Below are positions 14,947 through 22,454 of a stretch of 35,548 nucleotides of DNA, in pieces. The DNA comes from a virus. The notes under the pieces are model-generated. The model ran no database searches and was not told where the DNA came from. It saw only the letters and a list, made by a program, of their open reading frames with translations. Made by a program: the position numbers and the translations under genes. Within the stretch, counting starts at the first letter, position 1. Every line of letters begins with the position of its first letter. The stretch is taken from positions 1 to 35,548 of the IMG/VR virus record IMGVR_UViG_3300035698_017582; one strand, given 5' to 3'.

Positions 14947-15272
14947 CCCTGCATCCTCCCCACCAGGCACTTCGGACAGCGCCAGCCGTTGCCAAAGCCC
15001 TCCGGCATCTCGTGCGAGAACCCGCATTCCTCAATCTGACAGACCATCGTCTTCGACCTCCCCTCCTCAACTACCGGCCACATCCGGACGTTCTGCTTCT
15101 CCCGTCCGTCAGCGCCCTCGAAGCACTTGCCGCACGTCAGCCATGGCGGCACGTACTCACGGCCCGTCTTCCGCGGATCGTCGATCCACAGCTTCCGGAC
15201 CATCCGATTTCGCTTCATCCCCTCCGGATCCGGCGTGTGCTCGTACCCGCACTCACAGCGATAGGTGTGCAT
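14943..15272 (-). CDS. Zinc-ribbon phage protein, 109 residues
   Basis: It begins MHTYRCECGYEHTPDPEGMKR at ATG 15272, sharing its A with the stop of the HTH gene. It has three Cys-pair clusters: CECG (6-9), CGKC in the middle and CQIEECGF...CPKC at the end. The predicted structure is a ribbon at each end with a short beta region between them. It sits in a run of coupled genes ahead of the HNH gene. No specific function can be assigned. Confidence 0.75.
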   Translation of the reverse strand: MHTYRCECGYEHTPDPEGMKRNRMVRKLWIDDPRKTGREYVPPWLTCGKCFEGADGREKQNVRMWPVVEEGRSKTMVCQIEECGFSHEMPEGFGNGWRCPKCLVGRMQG

Positions 15273-15469
15273 CAACCCACCTCCGGCATCTCGTTCCACT
15301 CGCGGCGCGATACGATGTTCCAGATTTGGCTCTTGCTGACGCCGTATTCTCCTGCCAGATCGACAATCCTGACTGTCCCCGGAACGTGCCTTTCTCTGAT
15401 TTCTCGCACCTGGCTCGCATCGCCTTTCTGCACCTTCTGCCAGAATCGCTCAACCTCTGGGAAACTCAT
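15272..15469 (-). CDS. Small homeodomain-like HTH protein, 65 residues
   Basis: It starts MSFPEVERFWQKVQKGD at ATG 15469, inside the end of the DUF5131 gene, with GGAAGGACG upstream. The sequence VREIRERHVPGTVRIVDLAGEYGVSKSQIWNIVSRREW is the HTH of the kind found in phage small terminases and HNH-linked proteins (VR.IR...G.....LA..YGVS...I..I..R..W). It probably binds DNA; its target is unknown. Confidence 0.75.
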   Translation of the reverse strand: MSFPEVERFWQKVQKGDASQVREIRERHVPGTVRIVDLAGEYGVSKSQIWNIVSRREWNEMPEVG

Positions 15470-16463
15470 CCCACGTCCTTCCGTCGAGGAGACGACCGGC
15501 CTTCTTCTTGCCAACGCGGTGCATGATCGCCACCGGATAGCGGCTCTCCTCCTCAAAACACTCGCCACGCTTCATCAGATGCCCGTCGCGACCGATACAG
15601 GCACCACCGTTGACCCAGGTCTGCGCCTTCTGGATCCACTTCATCTTGCTCTCGAACATGCGGAAGACGGGCTCTCCTGTCGTCACCTTGACGGAGCCTG
15701 CGCCGTACTCCCCCCACTGCTTGAAGAAGTAGGAAACGCCCGCCGCTTGGCACTGATCCCGGAGACTCCGCGCCCAGTCAGGGTGCATAGGTCGTGCACC
15801 GGGACCAGACTCGCCGCCTGCGATGATCCAGTCGATGCCGTGCCACCCGTTGAGATACCGCCGGGACTCATCCGCCCCGCCCAACTCTTGTTCTGGGTCC
15901 ACAGGCCCCAGCAACGGCTCGAAGTTCACGAACCACTTCGCCGCTGGCGTTCGGATCAATTCTCCGACACGCCATAGGGCGTCTTCGTTCTCAACCGATG
16001 TCCCGAGCCAGACGTTGGGGAGGGGCCAGTCTCTCGCAAGCGCGATCGAGTAGTCCGATGGGCCATGCACAATCCAGTCCTCGTTCTCATCGCTCACACC
16101 GCAGTCATTCAGCCACTTGGCCATTCGCTGCGGGCGCTTCGTGAGCACTTGGAACGTGTGGCGATTGAACGCTCCCATCCGCCCCCACACCTGAGCGATG
16201 AATTCATCGGGTACGTCCTCGTGGAACAGATCGCCCATCGAGCATACGAACACCATCGACGGCTTCCGCCATCCAGCAGGCTCGTTGAGCTTCCCGTGAT
16301 GCAGCGTCACCCGGAACGGATCGTCTGCCGGATACCCGTAACGCCCCCTCAACCTCTTCGCCATCCGCGCGGCGTAGCAGTTCGCGCAGCCCTCAGAAAC
16401 AGGAGTACAGCCAGTCACCGGATTCCATGTTTTATCCGTCCACTCAATCTTCGTGTAGCTCAT
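15450..16463 (-). CDS. DUF5131 (phage Gp37/Gp68) family protein
   Basis: 337 residues starting MSYTKIEWTDKTWNPVTGC, behind AGGAGGAGG. It has the family hallmarks: IEWTD.TWNPVTGC.PVSEGCANCYA with a Cx6CxxC cluster that could hold an iron-sulphur cluster in a radical-SAM-like barrel, then VFVCSMGDLFHEDVP, HTFQVLTKRPQRM, NVWLGTSVEN, WFVNFEPLLGPV and IDWIIAGGESGPGARPMHPDW. The biochemical role is not known; the family is common in phages and mobile elements. Confidence 0.92.
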   Translation of the reverse strand: MSYTKIEWTDKTWNPVTGCTPVSEGCANCYAARMAKRLRGRYGYPADDPFRVTLHHGKLNEPAGWRKPSMVFVCSMGDLFHEDVPDEFIAQVWGRMGAFNRHTFQVLTKRPQRMAKWLNDCGVSDENEDWIVHGPSDYSIALARDWPLPNVWLGTSVENEDALWRVGELIRTPAAKWFVNFEPLLGPVDPEQELGGADESRRYLNGWHGIDWIIAGGESGPGARPMHPDWARSLRDQCQAAGVSYFFKQWGEYGAGSVKVTTGEPVFRMFESKMKWIQKAQTWVNGGACIGRDGHLMKRGECFEEESRYPVAIMHRVGKKKAGRLLDGRTWDEFPRG

Positions 16464-16480
16464 CGTCGAACCTCCTCCTC

Positions 16481-17593
16481 TCACGTGTGCCTCACCTCGA
16501 TAACCAGATCCGTTGGCTCGCCTCGGACATCACTGAGCAACCGCTCGATCTCCGACCGGTAACGGCTCTTGATCCCTGATGCCGTGAACCCGTCGGGAGC
16601 GACGAGCTTGAAACTCCCGTTGGACAGCTCGAACGGCACCGCATCCGCAAGCCAGGTCCGATAGCTCGTGTCGGGGATCGTAGCTTTCAGCGTCGCGACG
16701 ACCTCGTCCCACACCTGACCGGCGGCGTCATCTCGCTTCGCCACACCCGTGACGTGGGAAAACTCACTGCCCAACTTGGATCGGTCGTCCCTGGCCCATC
16801 CGGGAGGCGTCCGGTTGAGCGACGGCCGCCCCTTCGCATCCCAGTCCTCAGCCAACGTCAGATAGCGGTCGAAGTTCGCGGTCCGAAACGGGGTCACGCA
16901 GTCGAAGAACTGACGCGACTTCTCGTCCCCCGCGTCCTTCGCCGCCAGGTACTCAAGCACCAACACCAGCCCCGCCTCGGGGTGCCCCTCTCCCAGTCGC
17001 CCGTTGATGTGCTCTGCGTTCGCCTTCGTCGCCTTCAGCGGCCGGAACTGCGCCCACTGCCAGCTGGCCTCCCGGAGTTCGTTGAGTCGGTTGATGATCC
17101 GGTCGGCGGGCGTCTCTGTCTCTTGTAGTGTTTGGGTGTTGTCTTGAGTGGGTGTAGTAGTGTCCAGAATCTGGACAGGGGCCTTTCCAGGATCTGGACA
17201 GGGCCTGTCTAATTCCTGGACAGGTGGGGTGGGAGAGCTGTCTAGAATCTGGACAGGTCCCTCAACGTTCAGTGCGTAGTAGATCTTGCGGTGGGCCTCG
17301 CCTATGGCCTTGCGCTTCGCCGGTGTGTCAAGGGCGTTCCCGTCCTCGTCGCGGACCAACAAGATGGAGCGCTCAACGAGCGAGCCGATTGCCGGGCTGA
17401 TCGACGCCCGCGACATCCCCGCGCGCTTGACGACCTGGCTCTGAGTGAGCCAATCCGATTCCTTGTTCCACCCGAGGGTCGAGCGGATGACCACCAAACA
17501 CACGCGGAGTTCCGCGTTGGAGAAGGCCGGCAGGTTGTCGAGGATCAGGTCTGGCGTCTGCGTAGTGTTCGGTTTCAGAATCCGCTTCGTCAT
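16481..17593 (-). CDS. Replication initiator: O-like winged helix plus DnaA N-terminal-like domain
   Basis: 370 residues, ATGA overlap with the methyltransferase. Residues about 10-105 are a winged-helix DNA-binding domain of the phage replisome organiser type (LILDNLPAFSNAELRVCLVV, WLTQSQVVKRAGMSRASI). Residues about 110-160 are a Pro/Gln/Thr-rich linker encoded by the iterons. Residues about 295-370 (VWDEVVATLKATIPDTSYRT through TASGIKSRYRSEIERLL) match DnaA domain I/II as found in replication initiators (W..V...L....I...SY.TWL). It should bind the iterons and recruit host helicase. The internal origin repeats the lambda O plan. Confidence 0.88.
   Translation of the reverse strand: MTKRILKPNTTQTPDLILDNLPAFSNAELRVCLVVIRSTLGWNKESDWLTQSQVVKRAGMSRASISPAIGSLVERSILLVRDEDGNALDTPAKRKAIGEAHRKIYYALNVEGPVQILDSSPTPPVQELDRPCPDPGKAPVQILDTTTPTQDNTQTLQETETPADRIINRLNELREASWQWAQFRPLKATKANAEHINGRLGEGHPEAGLVLVLEYLAAKDAGDEKSRQFFDCVTPFRTANFDRYLTLAEDWDAKGRPSLNRTPPGWARDDRSKLGSEFSHVTGVAKRDDAAGQVWDEVVATLKATIPDTSYRTWLADAVPFELSNGSFKLVAPDGFTASGIKSRYRSEIERLLSDVRGEPTDLVIEVRHT
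17110..17257. other. ori: Candidate replication origin: four iterons plus low-GC tract
   Basis: Four near-identical 19-bp palindromic repeats lie inside the initiator gene: 17161-17179 (TGTCCAGAATCTGGACAGG), 17184-17202, 17206-17224 and 17239-17257. Starts are 23, 22 and 33 bases apart, close to two, two and three helical turns. Beside them, at 17110-17160, is a T/G-rich tract with fewer GC pairs than its surroundings, a candidate unwinding region. The encoded linker accordingly repeats PVQILD. Confidence 0.75.
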
Positions 17594-18597
17594 CGAGTCA
17601 CCGCCAGCCTCTCCATCGGACACTCGCTTTGGATCCGCTCCTCAGCCATGGTCACGTAGTCAGGATTCAACTCGATCCCGATGTAGTGCCGCCCCTCCTG
17701 TTTTGCGACAAGCCCCGTGGTCCCTGCGCCGAAGAACGGATCGAGGACCGTCCCGCCTGGAGGACAGCCAGCCAGGATGCACGGGCGGATCAGGTCGGGT
17801 GGATAGACTGCAAAGTGGGCGTCGGGGAACGGCTTTGGCGTTACTGTCCACACACTGCGTTTATTGCGCCCACTGAACGCGAAATCGCAGTCATTGCCAC
17901 CAGATTGAGGTGATCTTCCTGTTGTCCCATCAACAAAGGCACTCCCTGGTTTTCTATCCCGCGCACCCCAATCTTGTGCCGGTTCCTTTATCGCCTCACA
18001 ATTGTAGTAGTACCGTTTGTTCTTGCTTAACAGAAAGATGTATTCATGTGCTTTCGTCGGTCGATCACGCACGCTTTCCGGCATACAGCAAGTCTTCGCC
18101 CAGATGATGTCAGAGCGGAGATACCAGCCATCAGCCTGGAGAGCAAAAGCCACACGCCAGGGGATGCCGACGAGGTCCTTGGGCTTCAGACCGCGAATTG
18201 GCATCCTGTTGGGTTGGCTCACTGGGCCGATGCCATAGTCGTGCTTCGATCCTTCTCCGCGCCACCGTGCTCCTTGTTTCCCGCCACTGGGACAATCTCC
18301 AACCTTCCCCGCTCCTGTCGCATAGGAATCCCCCAGGTTCAGCCACAGCGTCCCGTCGTCCCTCAACACCCGCCGCACCTCGCGGAAGACCTCGACCAGC
18401 CGTGCAACGTACTCCTCTGGCGTCGCCTCAAGACCGAGCTGGCCGTCTACGCCGTAGTCACGGAGGCCCCAATACGGAGGCGACGTGACGCAGCAATGGA
18501 CGGACTCGTCTGGGATCGTGCGGAGAACCTCAAGCGCGTCTCCGCAGAGGATTCCATCAACTACACCGGAAAAGGGGTTCGCTACTTGTTTCTCCAC
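17590..18597 (-). CDS. Beta-class DNA methyltransferase (N4-cytosine or N6-adenine)
   Basis: 335 residues from GTG 18597. The catalytic motif TSPPYWGLRDYG (about 38-49) comes first and the AdoMet motif DPFFGAGTTG (286-295) last, the beta-class order; SPPY suggests amino methylation of cytosine N4 or adenine N6. KPKDLVGIPWRVAFALQADGWYLRSDIIWAK is also typical of the family. There is no neighbouring restriction gene, so it is an orphan enzyme that could protect phage DNA or mark it. The 12-bp motif lies at the first codons (EKQVAN). Confidence 0.92.
   Translation of the reverse strand: MEKQVANPFSGVVDGILCGDALEVLRTIPDESVHCCVTSPPYWGLRDYGVDGQLGLEATPEEYVARLVEVFREVRRVLRDDGTLWLNLGDSYATGAGKVGDCPSGGKQGARWRGEGSKHDYGIGPVSQPNRMPIRGLKPKDLVGIPWRVAFALQADGWYLRSDIIWAKTCCMPESVRDRPTKAHEYIFLLSKNKRYYYNCEAIKEPAQDWGARDRKPGSAFVDGTTGRSPQSGGNDCDFAFSGRNKRSVWTVTPKPFPDAHFAVYPPDLIRPCILAGCPPGGTVLDPFFGAGTTGLVAKQEGRHYIGIELNPDYVTMAEERIQSECPMERLAVTR
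18581..18592 (-). promoter_or_regulatory. 12-bp AGTAGC motif at the methyltransferase start
   Basis: GAAACAAGTAGC (minus strand) begins six bases into the methyltransferase coding region. The flanks, GTGACGTGGA before and GAAC...CTTTTCCGG after, also match the flanks of the 30149 copy, and the left flank matches the 30017 copy. Confidence 0.5.
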
Positions 18598-18632
18598 GTC
18601 ACCACCCGGTTCTTCTCTGTCCGGGTCGAGCG

Positions 18633-20144
18633 CTACGCCACTAACACCAGCCTGGCAGCTGGTTCGGCCTGCGTCACGTGAGTTTGAATAACCTCAATCG
18701 CTCCCAACCAGTCTCCAGTTTCGACCGCTGACGCCACTGCGTCGAACGGCGTTCTGTAGTTGGGCAGGATCGTTTCGGCACTCAGCACGCAGTTTGAAGC
18801 TAGTGCGTTGAGCAGCTCGGCCCTTTCCTCGTCACTTTTCCGATTATACCATTCAGGAGCGCGTTCGAGAAGTTTGAAGGTTGCGGCGACGTCGTTCGGA
18901 TTCCTCGCACCCGCGGCGGTCACCTTCCCGATCTCCCTCTCTACGAATGTCCCCCTCTCCGCCAACTCGTGGTCGACGGATGCCCACTGCTGCGGTTCGA
19001 TGATGTGCTCGAGCTTCTCGAGGTAGGTGTCTCTCCGAAGCTCTTCGATGCGACGCTTGTCGGCCTTGAGCTGGATGAGCTGGGCTCGTCTCTCTCGGTC
19101 TCGTTGCTTCTCTGTCGCGGCGGCCTCACTGAGTATCCGTGTGACGGCCGGCCGTGGGATGTGGACGCCTTCGACGACAACCCGCAGGCGATCGGAGAGT
19201 ACCTCCTGCCGGTGGAAGGGTTGCGCGCACTTGCCCTTCGCTCGCGTGCAATGGTAGTAGACGTACTGCTTCCCGTGCCGGTTCGTGATCAGGCTCGCGG
19301 TGATCATGCACCCGCAGTAGGAGCACGTCAGGAGACCGCGGAATGGGAACTTGTGCTTCCGCATCCGTGGGCCGCTGCGTCCGTGCATCTTCTCCTGTAC
19401 GGCATCCCAGGTGTCGCGGCTCACCAGCGGCTCGTGCGTGCCTTCGTAGACCTCACCCTTCCATGGGAGGCCGCCGTAGTAGATGCGATGCTGTAACAGG
19501 TTGTGGATCGCCCCGACGTACATCGTGGCCCCGTACCTCGACCGCAGGCCGGCGGCACGCGCCCACGCGGCGACTTCCTTGATGCTCATCTGCGTGTGGG
19601 CGTACAGGTCGAAGAGACTGGTGATGAGGGCGCCGCTGATCGGATCGGGCTCGATGCCCTTCCCGGCGTTGACGTATCCGGTGGGCGCGTAGGTGGGCCA
19701 GAGGCCCTTCTGCGCCTTGGTCCGCAGGCCCAGAGAGACGCGCTGGGAGAGCTGTTGGCTGTAGTGCCGGGCGAAGACGGCGTGCATTCCACCGAGGAGC
19801 TGGTTGTTGGTATCCGAAACCTCGCCCTCGGTCATCGAGATCAGCGTCGCGCCGAGGTCCTCGGTCAGCGTGGCGAAGTCGGTCATGTTCCGGGCGAGGC
19901 GGTCGAGCTTGTAGACGAGGACGGCGCTGACGTCCGATCGTTTCCGCAGCGCGTCGCACATCCGCGCGAACTCCGGGCGCTTGCCGGAGGTGAACGCGGA
20001 CTCGCTTTCCACGAACGACTCGACGATCTGCAGCTGGTGCCCGGCGGCATAGTCGGCGAGGACACTGTCCTGCGCCTCCAGGCTGTAGCCGTGCCGGGCC
20101 TGGTCATCGGTCGAGACGCGCATGTAGCGGAGCACCTTACGCAT
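18633..20144 (-). CDS. int: Large serine recombinase (putative integrase)
   Basis: 503 residues. The catalytic N-terminal domain shows YMRVSTDDQ with Ser 11 and YKLDRLARN with Arg 82 and Arg 85. A recombinase domain follows (APTGYVNAGKGIEPDP, ..HRIYYGGLPWKGE), then a zinc ribbon with Cys 274, 277, 279, 299 and 306, and a coiled-coil segment (about 345-395). This is the architecture of phage integrases such as phiC31. It would integrate and, with a directionality factor, excise the phage. GGAGGG precedes ATG 20144. No clear attachment site is visible in the short gaps on either side. Confidence 0.93.
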   Translation of the reverse strand: MRKVLRYMRVSTDDQARHGYSLEAQDSVLADYAAGHQLQIVESFVESESAFTSGKRPEFARMCDALRKRSDVSAVLVYKLDRLARNMTDFATLTEDLGATLISMTEGEVSDTNNQLLGGMHAVFARHYSQQLSQRVSLGLRTKAQKGLWPTYAPTGYVNAGKGIEPDPISGALITSLFDLYAHTQMSIKEVAAWARAAGLRSRYGATMYVGAIHNLLQHRIYYGGLPWKGEVYEGTHEPLVSRDTWDAVQEKMHGRSGPRMRKHKFPFRGLLTCSYCGCMITASLITNRHGKQYVYYHCTRAKGKCAQPFHRQEVLSDRLRVVVEGVHIPRPAVTRILSEAAATEKQRDRERRAQLIQLKADKRRIEELRRDTYLEKLEHIIEPQQWASVDHELAERGTFVEREIGKVTAAGARNPNDVAATFKLLERAPEWYNRKSDEERAELLNALASNCVLSAETILPNYRTPFDAVASAVETGDWLGAIEVIQTHVTQAEPAARLVLVA

Positions 20145-20460
20145 TGATCACAGCCCTCCACGCGGATCGCAAACCGCGACCCAGCTCGACGAGGACCACC
20201 TTGATGGCGCGCAAGTACAGCGAGATGCGCGACAGTCCGGATCGTGTCGGAATCGGTCCGGTCTGGTGCACAGAGCCATCCTCGAGCTTCACGAACTCCA
20301 GATGGAAGCGCCAGTCAGGCACGAGCCAACTGAAAGTCCGTTGCCAACGTGGGCGTGGTTCCTTCCACATGTAGACGATGCGACTACCCGGTGGGCGATA
20401 GATGTTCTCCATCGCCATCATGCAATCTCGCAGATCCGCGTACGTGATACCGCTACACAT
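20137..20460 (-). CDS. Phage protein of unknown function, 107 residues
   Basis: The gene begins inside the end of its upstream neighbour and overlaps the recombinase start by eight bases, so it is probably translated with it. The sequence has a basic and aromatic middle (VYMWKEPRPRWQRTFSWLVPDWRFHLEFVKLEDG) and a helical C-terminus with basic residues (LSRISLYLRAIKVVLVELGRGLRSAW). Small proteins directly ahead of a serine integrase can be recombination directionality factors, but nothing in the sequence shows that here. Confidence 0.65.
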   Translation of the reverse strand: MCSGITYADLRDCMMAMENIYRPPGSRIVYMWKEPRPRWQRTFSWLVPDWRFHLEFVKLEDGSVHQTGPIPTRSGLSRISLYLRAIKVVLVELGRGLRSAWRAVINA

Positions 20461-20929
20461 CGAGTGTTCTGATCACCCCGCAGATTCGACCGGAGGTGAC
20501 GCCATACCGCGATGCCTCAACCACGGTCGTGAGAACGGCCGACAGCGCGCCCGGCGTCAGCACGCCTTGCTTCACAGCATCGTGCAGGAGATCGACGATG
20601 CCGGCACGGTCGAACTTGTTCGAGACATCCTCACGGAACCCGCGCAGCCTCGCATTCGCGGTCTCGAGTGCTGCGACTCGATCCCGCAGATCGAAGACGT
20701 ACTTGATGTTCCCGCTGGATGCCTCCTCAAGATCCGTTGGCGAACCCAGAAGTGTCTCCGCGTAGCGGAACTCCGCTGGGCCGGATCGTTCGTAGATCGC
20801 GCTATCGAAACGACCTTCGACGATGTGTGGAATCTTGAACCCCTGTGTTCTATCGCCGATCGAGATGGTCTCCCCGTCGGCTGGCCCGCCGATTAACATG
20901 CAATCCGTCTTTGTGGATTCGCCAGTCAT
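20453..20929 (-). CDS. Phage protein of unknown function, 158 residues
   Basis: It starts MTGESTKTDCMLIGGPADGE at ATG 20929. The LIGGPADGETI opening is a recurrent N-terminal motif in small phage proteins of unknown role. Residues about 80-105 form a short coiled coil (YVFDLRDRVAALETANARLRGF) and the end is helical (LLHDAVKQGVLTPGALSAVL). No enzymatic motif was found. It is a soluble, probably oligomeric protein. Confidence 0.7.
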   Translation of the reverse strand: MTGESTKTDCMLIGGPADGETISIGDRTQGFKIPHIVEGRFDSAIYERSGPAEFRYAETLLGSPTDLEEASSGNIKYVFDLRDRVAALETANARLRGFREDVSNKFDRAGIVDLLHDAVKQGVLTPGALSAVLTTVVEASRYGVTSGRICGVIRTLDV

Positions 20930-20938
20930 GTGCCCTCC

Positions 20939-21127
20939 TCAGTGTGATCCCCTGGCTGAACCATGAGCCCCGCCTGTTCGCGGAGGTTCCTCGCCAGGTT
21001 CGCACTGTACATCGTCCAGGAGCTTCTCAACAAACGATCGCTGACCAACCGCTTCCTCATCATCCCACTGGCGGAGAATGCTCATCACGTTCTCGAAGTT
21101 GGTCTGCGCCTCGTCTGTGGGTTGCAC
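20939..21127 (-). CDS. Small acidic phage protein, 62 residues
   Basis: GTG 21127 follows TAGGAGGAGCTG. The N-terminal 40 residues are helical and acidic (AQTNFENVMSILRQWDDEEAVGQRSF...LLDDVQ); the tail is Gly/Ser/His-rich and probably disordered. Good ribosome site and tight packing between neighbours support it; function is unknown. Confidence 0.6.
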   Translation of the reverse strand: MQPTDEAQTNFENVMSILRQWDDEEAVGQRSFVEKLLDDVQCEPGEEPPRTGGAHGSARGSH

Positions 21128-21136
21128 CAGCTCCTC

Positions 21137-21595
21137 CTACCCAAACCTCAGTTCGAGCGTGATCCAGTGCCATTGGTCGCGCCACCACGTCGGCGGCATC
21201 CACATCAGGGCGTCGCACTCCGTCGGGTTTGCCCACTCCGGCCGCACCGGGTTCTCGCTCCGGAACGGATCCATGTCGACGAACAACGCAGCCGGCCACA
21301 TCATCCAGCCCAGTGCACGGCACTGGCGTACGTGGTTCTCTTCGTAGCGCAGGATGTACGCCCTCTTCTCCGACGCCTGCAGCCATCGCTCGGCGATGAT
21401 CGTGTTGCCGAAGGTCATCGCCGCGCCCGGAATCTCTCGGTCCGTCCAGACGAGGAAGACCGGATCCGCGTGCAGTGCGATCGAGTAGCAGGTGATCTCA
21501 AGGTCGAACTCCCAGGCAAGCAGCTCGACGTCGCCAGGCCCTCCATGTAGGAGTGCCAGGAAGATAGCACCGATCGCGATCAACCCGTTAAGCAT
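21137..21595 (-). CDS. Membrane-anchored protein with degenerate metallopeptidase-like motif
   Basis: 152 residues. An N-terminal hydrophobic segment (about 2-17, LNGLIAIGAIFLALLH) could be a membrane anchor or signal peptide. In the middle, YILRYEENHVRQCRALGWM resembles the HEYxHVxQ site of small phage and bacterial metallopeptidase-like proteins, but the first zinc-binding His is Tyr. The C-terminus is very rich in Trp (WMMWPAALF, WMPPTWWRDQWHW). An extracytoplasmic role is likely; protease activity is doubtful. Confidence 0.65.
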   Translation of the reverse strand: MLNGLIAIGAIFLALLHGGPGDVELLAWEFDLEITCYSIALHADPVFLVWTDREIPGAAMTFGNTIIAERWLQASEKRAYILRYEENHVRQCRALGWMMWPAALFVDMDPFRSENPVRPEWANPTECDALMWMPPTWWRDQWHWITLELRFG

Positions 21596-21873
21596 GATGC
21601 CAGCTCCAGTTGCCCGGCCCTCGCCTCGACTTCGAGCGTGTAGTAGAATCCCTTCCCGATCTGGATGGCCGACGGCACGATCTGCCCCGTAGGTAGATCA
21701 GGGTGACTTCGAACCTCATCCACCCGCGTGGAGACGGCGGTCAGGGGCCAGTCGGGATCGTTTGCGGCGGCTCGTGCAAGTTCCGGGCCACTGATCAGTT
21801 CGCCTGATCGGGCCTTGAGAACCCTGTACACACGGGCCGCTGCGCTGTCTCCCGTCAGCTTTCCTCGGTGCAT
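21580..21873 (-). CDS. Putative winged-helix protein, 97 residues
   Basis: It starts MHRGKLTGDSAAARVYRVLKAR behind GAGGAGGTG. The segment RVYRVLKARSGELISGPELARAA...TAVSTRVDEVRSHPDLP reads as a winged helix-turn-helix (helix 1, helix 2 after ISGPELA, recognition helix AVSTRVDEVR), followed by a wing-like strand pair (IVPSAIQIGKGFYYTLEV). It probably binds DNA. It overlaps the next gene by 16 bases. Confidence 0.65.
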   Translation of the reverse strand: MHRGKLTGDSAAARVYRVLKARSGELISGPELARAAANDPDWPLTAVSTRVDEVRSHPDLPTGQIVPSAIQIGKGFYYTLEVEARAGQLELASCLTG

Positions 21874-21879
21874 GTCGCT

Positions 21880-22373
21880 CTACACCTCCTCTTCGGTTTC
21901 TGCTGCGATCTGCTTCTTCAGCTTGGTGACGCGGCCTTCTGCGTTGCGCCGGCGGAGCTCGATGTGTCTGCACGAACGACCAGGACTTTGATGCCATACG
22001 AAGCGAGCAGTCGTGCCTGTCGCTCGCGTTGGGATTCTTCCGCCCGCTGTTCCAGGTCTCTCTCCTCAGCGACTCTCCTGCGCAGCTCTTCGCGGCGCGC
22101 CCCCACAAGCTCATGGAAATCGACTTGCCACTGGCCGAGGTGTAGCCAGCCATACCGCTCCGTCCACCCTCGCTGCCCCGCCACCACGCCATAGACTTCC
22201 ACGGCGTCCTCGTTTAAGCACAAGTTGCTTCTTCCATTTGGGATCGCTTCTTCGCCTTCTGGCAGCACTTGAATGTGGAATATCTTCCCGCGTGCATGTT
22301 GACTCGAAACGAGATAGAGCCTTCCGTACCGGCCGGTCTCAAACAACTCTGCATATTCTCGCGCGCCGAACAT
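21880..22373 (-). pseudogene. Unknown coiled-coil protein, apparently -1 frameshifted near its end
   Basis: The frame from ATG 22373 (GAAGGAGGGG upstream) encodes a 151-residue product to 21918. Residues 1-95 are beta-rich (RGKIFHIQVLPEGEEA, WTERYGWLHLGQWQVDFHEL), then a charged helix follows. After GIKVLVVRAD the frame degenerates to SSSAGATQ..., whereas the -1 frame continues as a helix (HIELRRRNAEGRVTKLKKQI AAE...) to a stop at 21880, just ahead of the next gene. No start codon is seen in the -1 frame. A disabled gene, a sequence error or programmed shifting are all possible. Confidence 0.6.
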
Positions 22374-22391
22374 CGCCCCTCCTTCGTATCT

Positions 22392-22454
22392 TCAGGTCAA
22401 GCGCCGGCACGGCCCAAAGCCGGGCTCGAAACGTGGGTGCATTTCAGGTTGCAT
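22392..22454 (-). CDS. Possible 20-residue leader peptide
   Basis: ATG 22454 follows AAAGGAGG with ten bases between, and the frame (MQPEMHPRFEPGFGPCRRLT) ends shortly before the ribosome site of the coiled-coil gene. It could be a translated leader. Its size means it may also be chance. Confidence 0.3.
   Translation of the reverse strand: MQPEMHPRFEPGFGPCRRLT

Noticed and set aside
17161-17257. CRISPR-like array
   Set aside because: The repeats are 19 bp, palindromic and separated by only 3-14 bases, and they lie inside a replication gene; they are iterons.
18598-18632. attP site at the ACCCGG/CCGGGT inverted repeat next to the recombinase
   Set aside because: The gap is only 35 bases, shorter than a usual serine-integrase attP, and without host sequence no core can be recognised.
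20137-20460. Recombination directionality factor upstream of the integrase
   Set aside because: Position is suggestive, but the protein has no feature shared with known factors; left as unknown.
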